Shown here: piece after piece, positions 14,121 to 15,421 of the stretch
Position numbering within the stretch: the first letter of the stretch is position 1
Layout of the letters: each line of letters opens with the position of its first letter
DNA from: Chloroflexi bacterium UBA6019
GTDB taxonomy: Bacteria > Chloroflexota > Dormibacteria > Dormibacterales > Dormibacteraceae
NCBI GenBank assembly: GCA_002427995.1
Contig: DIZV01000050.1
Span: forward strand, 1 to 15,421
DNA length: 15,421 nucleotides
Direction: 5' to 3'
Position numbers and translations under genes: made by a program
The notes under the pieces: generated by a model
Database searches by the model: none
What the model was told of the DNA's origin: nothing
The model's input: the letters and a program-made list of their open reading frames with translations, nothing else

Positions 14121-14858
14121 TCAGGCGGGCTGCGACGAACCCTGTTCCAGCCGGTAGCCGTAACCGGGTACGGCGACCAGTACGCCACCCCGGTGGGGGC
14201 CGTCGCCGAGCTTGGTCCGGAGCCGCCTCACGAGCTGGTCGACGCGCTCGGTCGAAATCTCGGCGGCGAACCCGTAGACCTCCCGCATGATCTGGTCGCG
14301 GGAGACGGCGACGCCCGCGTTGCGGGCGAGATACTCGAGCAGGCTGAACTCGAGCGGCGCCAGGTTGAGGGGCTGGCCATCGACCGAGACCTGGCGGGCG
14401 GCGAAATCCACCTCCACCTCGCCGAAACGCTTCTTGCGCTCCTGCTCGGCGTCGGCCTCCGCCTCCTTGCGCTCGGTGAGGACGCCCACCTTGCGGATGT
14501 GGGCCTCGAGCCGCGCGATCAGCTCGCGGATCCGGACCGGCTTGGCGAGGTAGTCGTCGGCCCCGGCGTCGAGGCCGCGGATCGTACTCGCCTCGTCGTC
14601 CCGGCCGGAGACGAAGATGATCGGCACCACCCGGTCGAGGGCGCGCAGACTCCGGCAGGCCTCGATGCCGGGGATGTCGGGGAGCACCCAGTCGAGGAAG
14701 ACCGCGACCGGCCGGTCCCGGGCGAAGGCCTCGATCGCCTCCAGACCGCCTCCCGCGCGGGAGACGCTGAAGCCCTCCTCCTCGACCAGGTCGGCGATCA
14801 GGTCGGCGGTGGACTCGTCGTCCTCCACGATCAGGATCACGCCTCGGGAACCGCTCAT
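14121..14858 (-). CDS. OmpR/PhoB-family response regulator
   Basis: This two-component transcription factor has a receiver domain at about residues 5-120: VEDD acidic pocket (E12-D14), phospho-acceptor D56 in FLDWVLPD, S84 in FVSG and K106 in YLAKP. A charged linker (ERKEAEADAEQERKKR) leads to a winged-helix DNA-binding domain (about 143-238) with LAPLEFSLLEYLARNAG, the recognition helix STERVDQLVRRLRTKL and the wing VPGYGYRL. No histidine kinase is nearby, so it is an orphan in this window. ATG at 14873 is possible but overlaps the -10-like TAATAT. The ATG at 14858 (MSGSRGVILIVEDD) fits the family N-terminus better and gives 245 residues. Confidence 0.93.
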   Translation of the reverse strand: MSGSRGVILIVEDDESTADLIADLVEEEGFSVSRAGGGLEAIEAFARDRPVAVFLDWVLPDIPGIEACRSLRALDRVVPIIFVSGRDDEASTIRGLDAGADDYLAKPVRIRELIARLEAHIRKVGVLTERKEAEADAEQERKKRFGEVEVDFAARQVSVDGQPLNLAPLEFSLLEYLARNAGVAVSRDQIMREVYGFAAEISTERVDQLVRRLRTKLGDGPHRGGVLVAVPGYGYRLEQGSSQPA

Positions 14859-14871
14859 CTGCAGTGACGGC

Positions 14872-14877
14872 ATATTA
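14872..14877 (-). promoter_or_regulatory. Candidate -10 box of the response regulator gene
   Basis: On the reverse strand TAATAT (TAnnnT) overlaps the upstream ATG at 14873. Transcription would begin about 7 bases later, near 14865, leaving a short leader before ATG 14858. It decides between the two possible starts. TCTAAT, two bases upstream, is an alternative hexamer. Confidence 0.45.
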
Positions 14878-14909
14878 GAACCCCGGCGACATGCGCCCGG
14901 CTCGCCGAT

Positions 14910-14928
14910 CCCGCAGCGCCCTTGCGGG
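14910..14928. terminator. Small GC-rich hairpin between the DUF3105 and response regulator genes
   Basis: CCCGCA and TGCGGG flank a 7-base loop, just after the DUF3105 stop at 14935 on the reverse strand. The stem is only six pairs and no T-run follows, so it is at best a weak or factor-assisted terminator. The rest of the 61-base gap (14874-14934) holds only the response regulator promoter candidate. Confidence 0.25.
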
Positions 14929-14934
14929 CCCGGC

Positions 14935-15421
14935 TCAGCGGGCGTCCGGCTCGGGAGCGAGGGGTCCCTCGCGATAGGTGGCGACGAAGCTGCGGAAGGC
15001 GGCCAGCGCCTCCCCCGCGGTCACCGCCGGTGCGCATTGCGCAAGCTCATCCCAGGCAGCGAAGTCGAGCGCAGCACCCGCCGGCAGCTGCGGGTAAGGC
15101 GCCATCAGGACCTTCCGCTCGCCCGGCACCGCCGCCGTCAGCGCCGCGACCAGCGCGGCGGGAAGGGCGTCCGAGCCGGAGGACTGGTAGTACACCCAGA
15201 CATAGCCATGCTCCAGGTTGTGCAGCGCCCGCGCCTCCGGCACCGGCGCCGTGTAGACGGCCGGGCTCGGCAACAGCGGGACGGGGTAGTGCGGGCCCGA
15301 GGTGGCGGGGTGCTGGGGATACGAGTGGTTGACATCGTTGAGGTGTTGGCGGCCCTGGTCGGGTTGCCGGATCGCGGCGCCGCACTGGGCGCCGGAGGCG
15401 GTCGCCGTGGCTGGCGGACTC
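14935..15421 (-). CDS. DUF3105 family protein, N-terminus beyond the window
   Basis: On the reverse strand an open frame runs from the window edge to a TGA at 14937-14935, giving about 161 visible residues. The DUF3105 signature is clear: VNHSYPQHPATSGPHYP followed by VPEARALHNLEHGYVWVYY (family pattern TSGPHYP ... HxLEHG). Several His residues in these motifs suggest a metal or ligand site, though the family has no firm function. Homologues are usually exported or membrane anchored, and the N-terminal anchor, if any, would lie past 15421. ATG, GTG or TTG starts inside the visible part (for example TTG at 15273) would cut the TSGPHYP motif and are rejected. A Cys occurs in the segment GAQCGAA. 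Confidence 0.85.
   Translation of the reverse strand, partial: SPPATATASGAQCGAAIRQPDQGRQHLNDVNHSYPQHPATSGPHYPVPLLPSPAVYTAPVPEARALHNLEHGYVWVYYQSSGSDALPAALVAALTAAVPGERKVLMAPYPQLPAGAALDFAAWDELAQCAPAVTAGEALAAFRSFVATYREGPLAPEPDAR

Noticed and set aside
14105..14188. Longer N-terminus for the ferredoxin beginning at 14188
   Set aside because: The added residues are not ferredoxin-like and run into the response regulator gene; MAYVITQPC at 14104 is the standard family start.
12983..14290. Plus-strand open frame (435 codons) opposite isocitrate dehydrogenase and ferredoxin
   Set aside because: Antisense shadow; the minus strand has intact catalytic and cysteine motifs throughout.

Overview
The window is one GC-rich, gene-dense stretch of a bacterial chromosome. 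No insertion sequences, phage genes, tRNAs or CRISPR arrays were seen. Start codons are often GTG or TTG, and several genes have a TAnnnT-type -10 box only 5-10 bases from the start codon, which points to leaderless transcription. That feature, plus a FdxA-type 7Fe ferredoxin, a DUF3105 protein, a GpgS enzyme and a cysM-M67 peptidase pair, suggests an uncultured Chloroflexota, Dormibacterota or Actinomycetota. The sequence alone does not decide between these.

Left end, minus strand: the GTPase gene der (179-1510) reads directly into the start of plsY (1-182, cut by the window edge) through a GTGA overlap. Plus strand, 1585-6792: a three-gene operon diverges from der. It encodes a glycogen-debranching-type glycosidase, a GT4 glycosyltransferase, and a fusion of two UspA-like domains to a complete glucosyl-3-phosphoglycerate synthase (GpgS). 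The coding regions are adjacent or overlap, so this looks like one pathway built on glucosylglycerate, either a compatible solute or the primer of a polysaccharide. It is the most interesting part of the window.

Minus strand, 6789-15421, read from right to left: a DUF3105 protein (cut at the right edge), an OmpR-type response regulator, a 7Fe ferredoxin, an NADP-type isocitrate dehydrogenase, an unknown 108-residue protein, a D-Ala-D-Ala carboxypeptidase, enolase, a cystathionine gamma-synthase/lyase-type PLP enzyme, a small membrane protein, a CysM-type cysteine synthase, a JAMM/M67 peptidase, and a short unknown gene with an apparent frameshift. The PLP enzyme, CysM and M67 peptidase form a sulfur amino acid group. 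The usual CysO/ThiS-like sulfur carrier is absent here.

The plus operon and the minus gene group meet at a CTAG in which both stop codons overlap. Two genes (GT4 and the 108-residue protein) have no ATG, GTG or TTG near a sensible start and appear to begin at CTG inside a CTGA overlap with the preceding stop codon. There is no gap over 300 bases. The main intergenic stretches are 1511-1584, 8586-8631 and 14874-14934.
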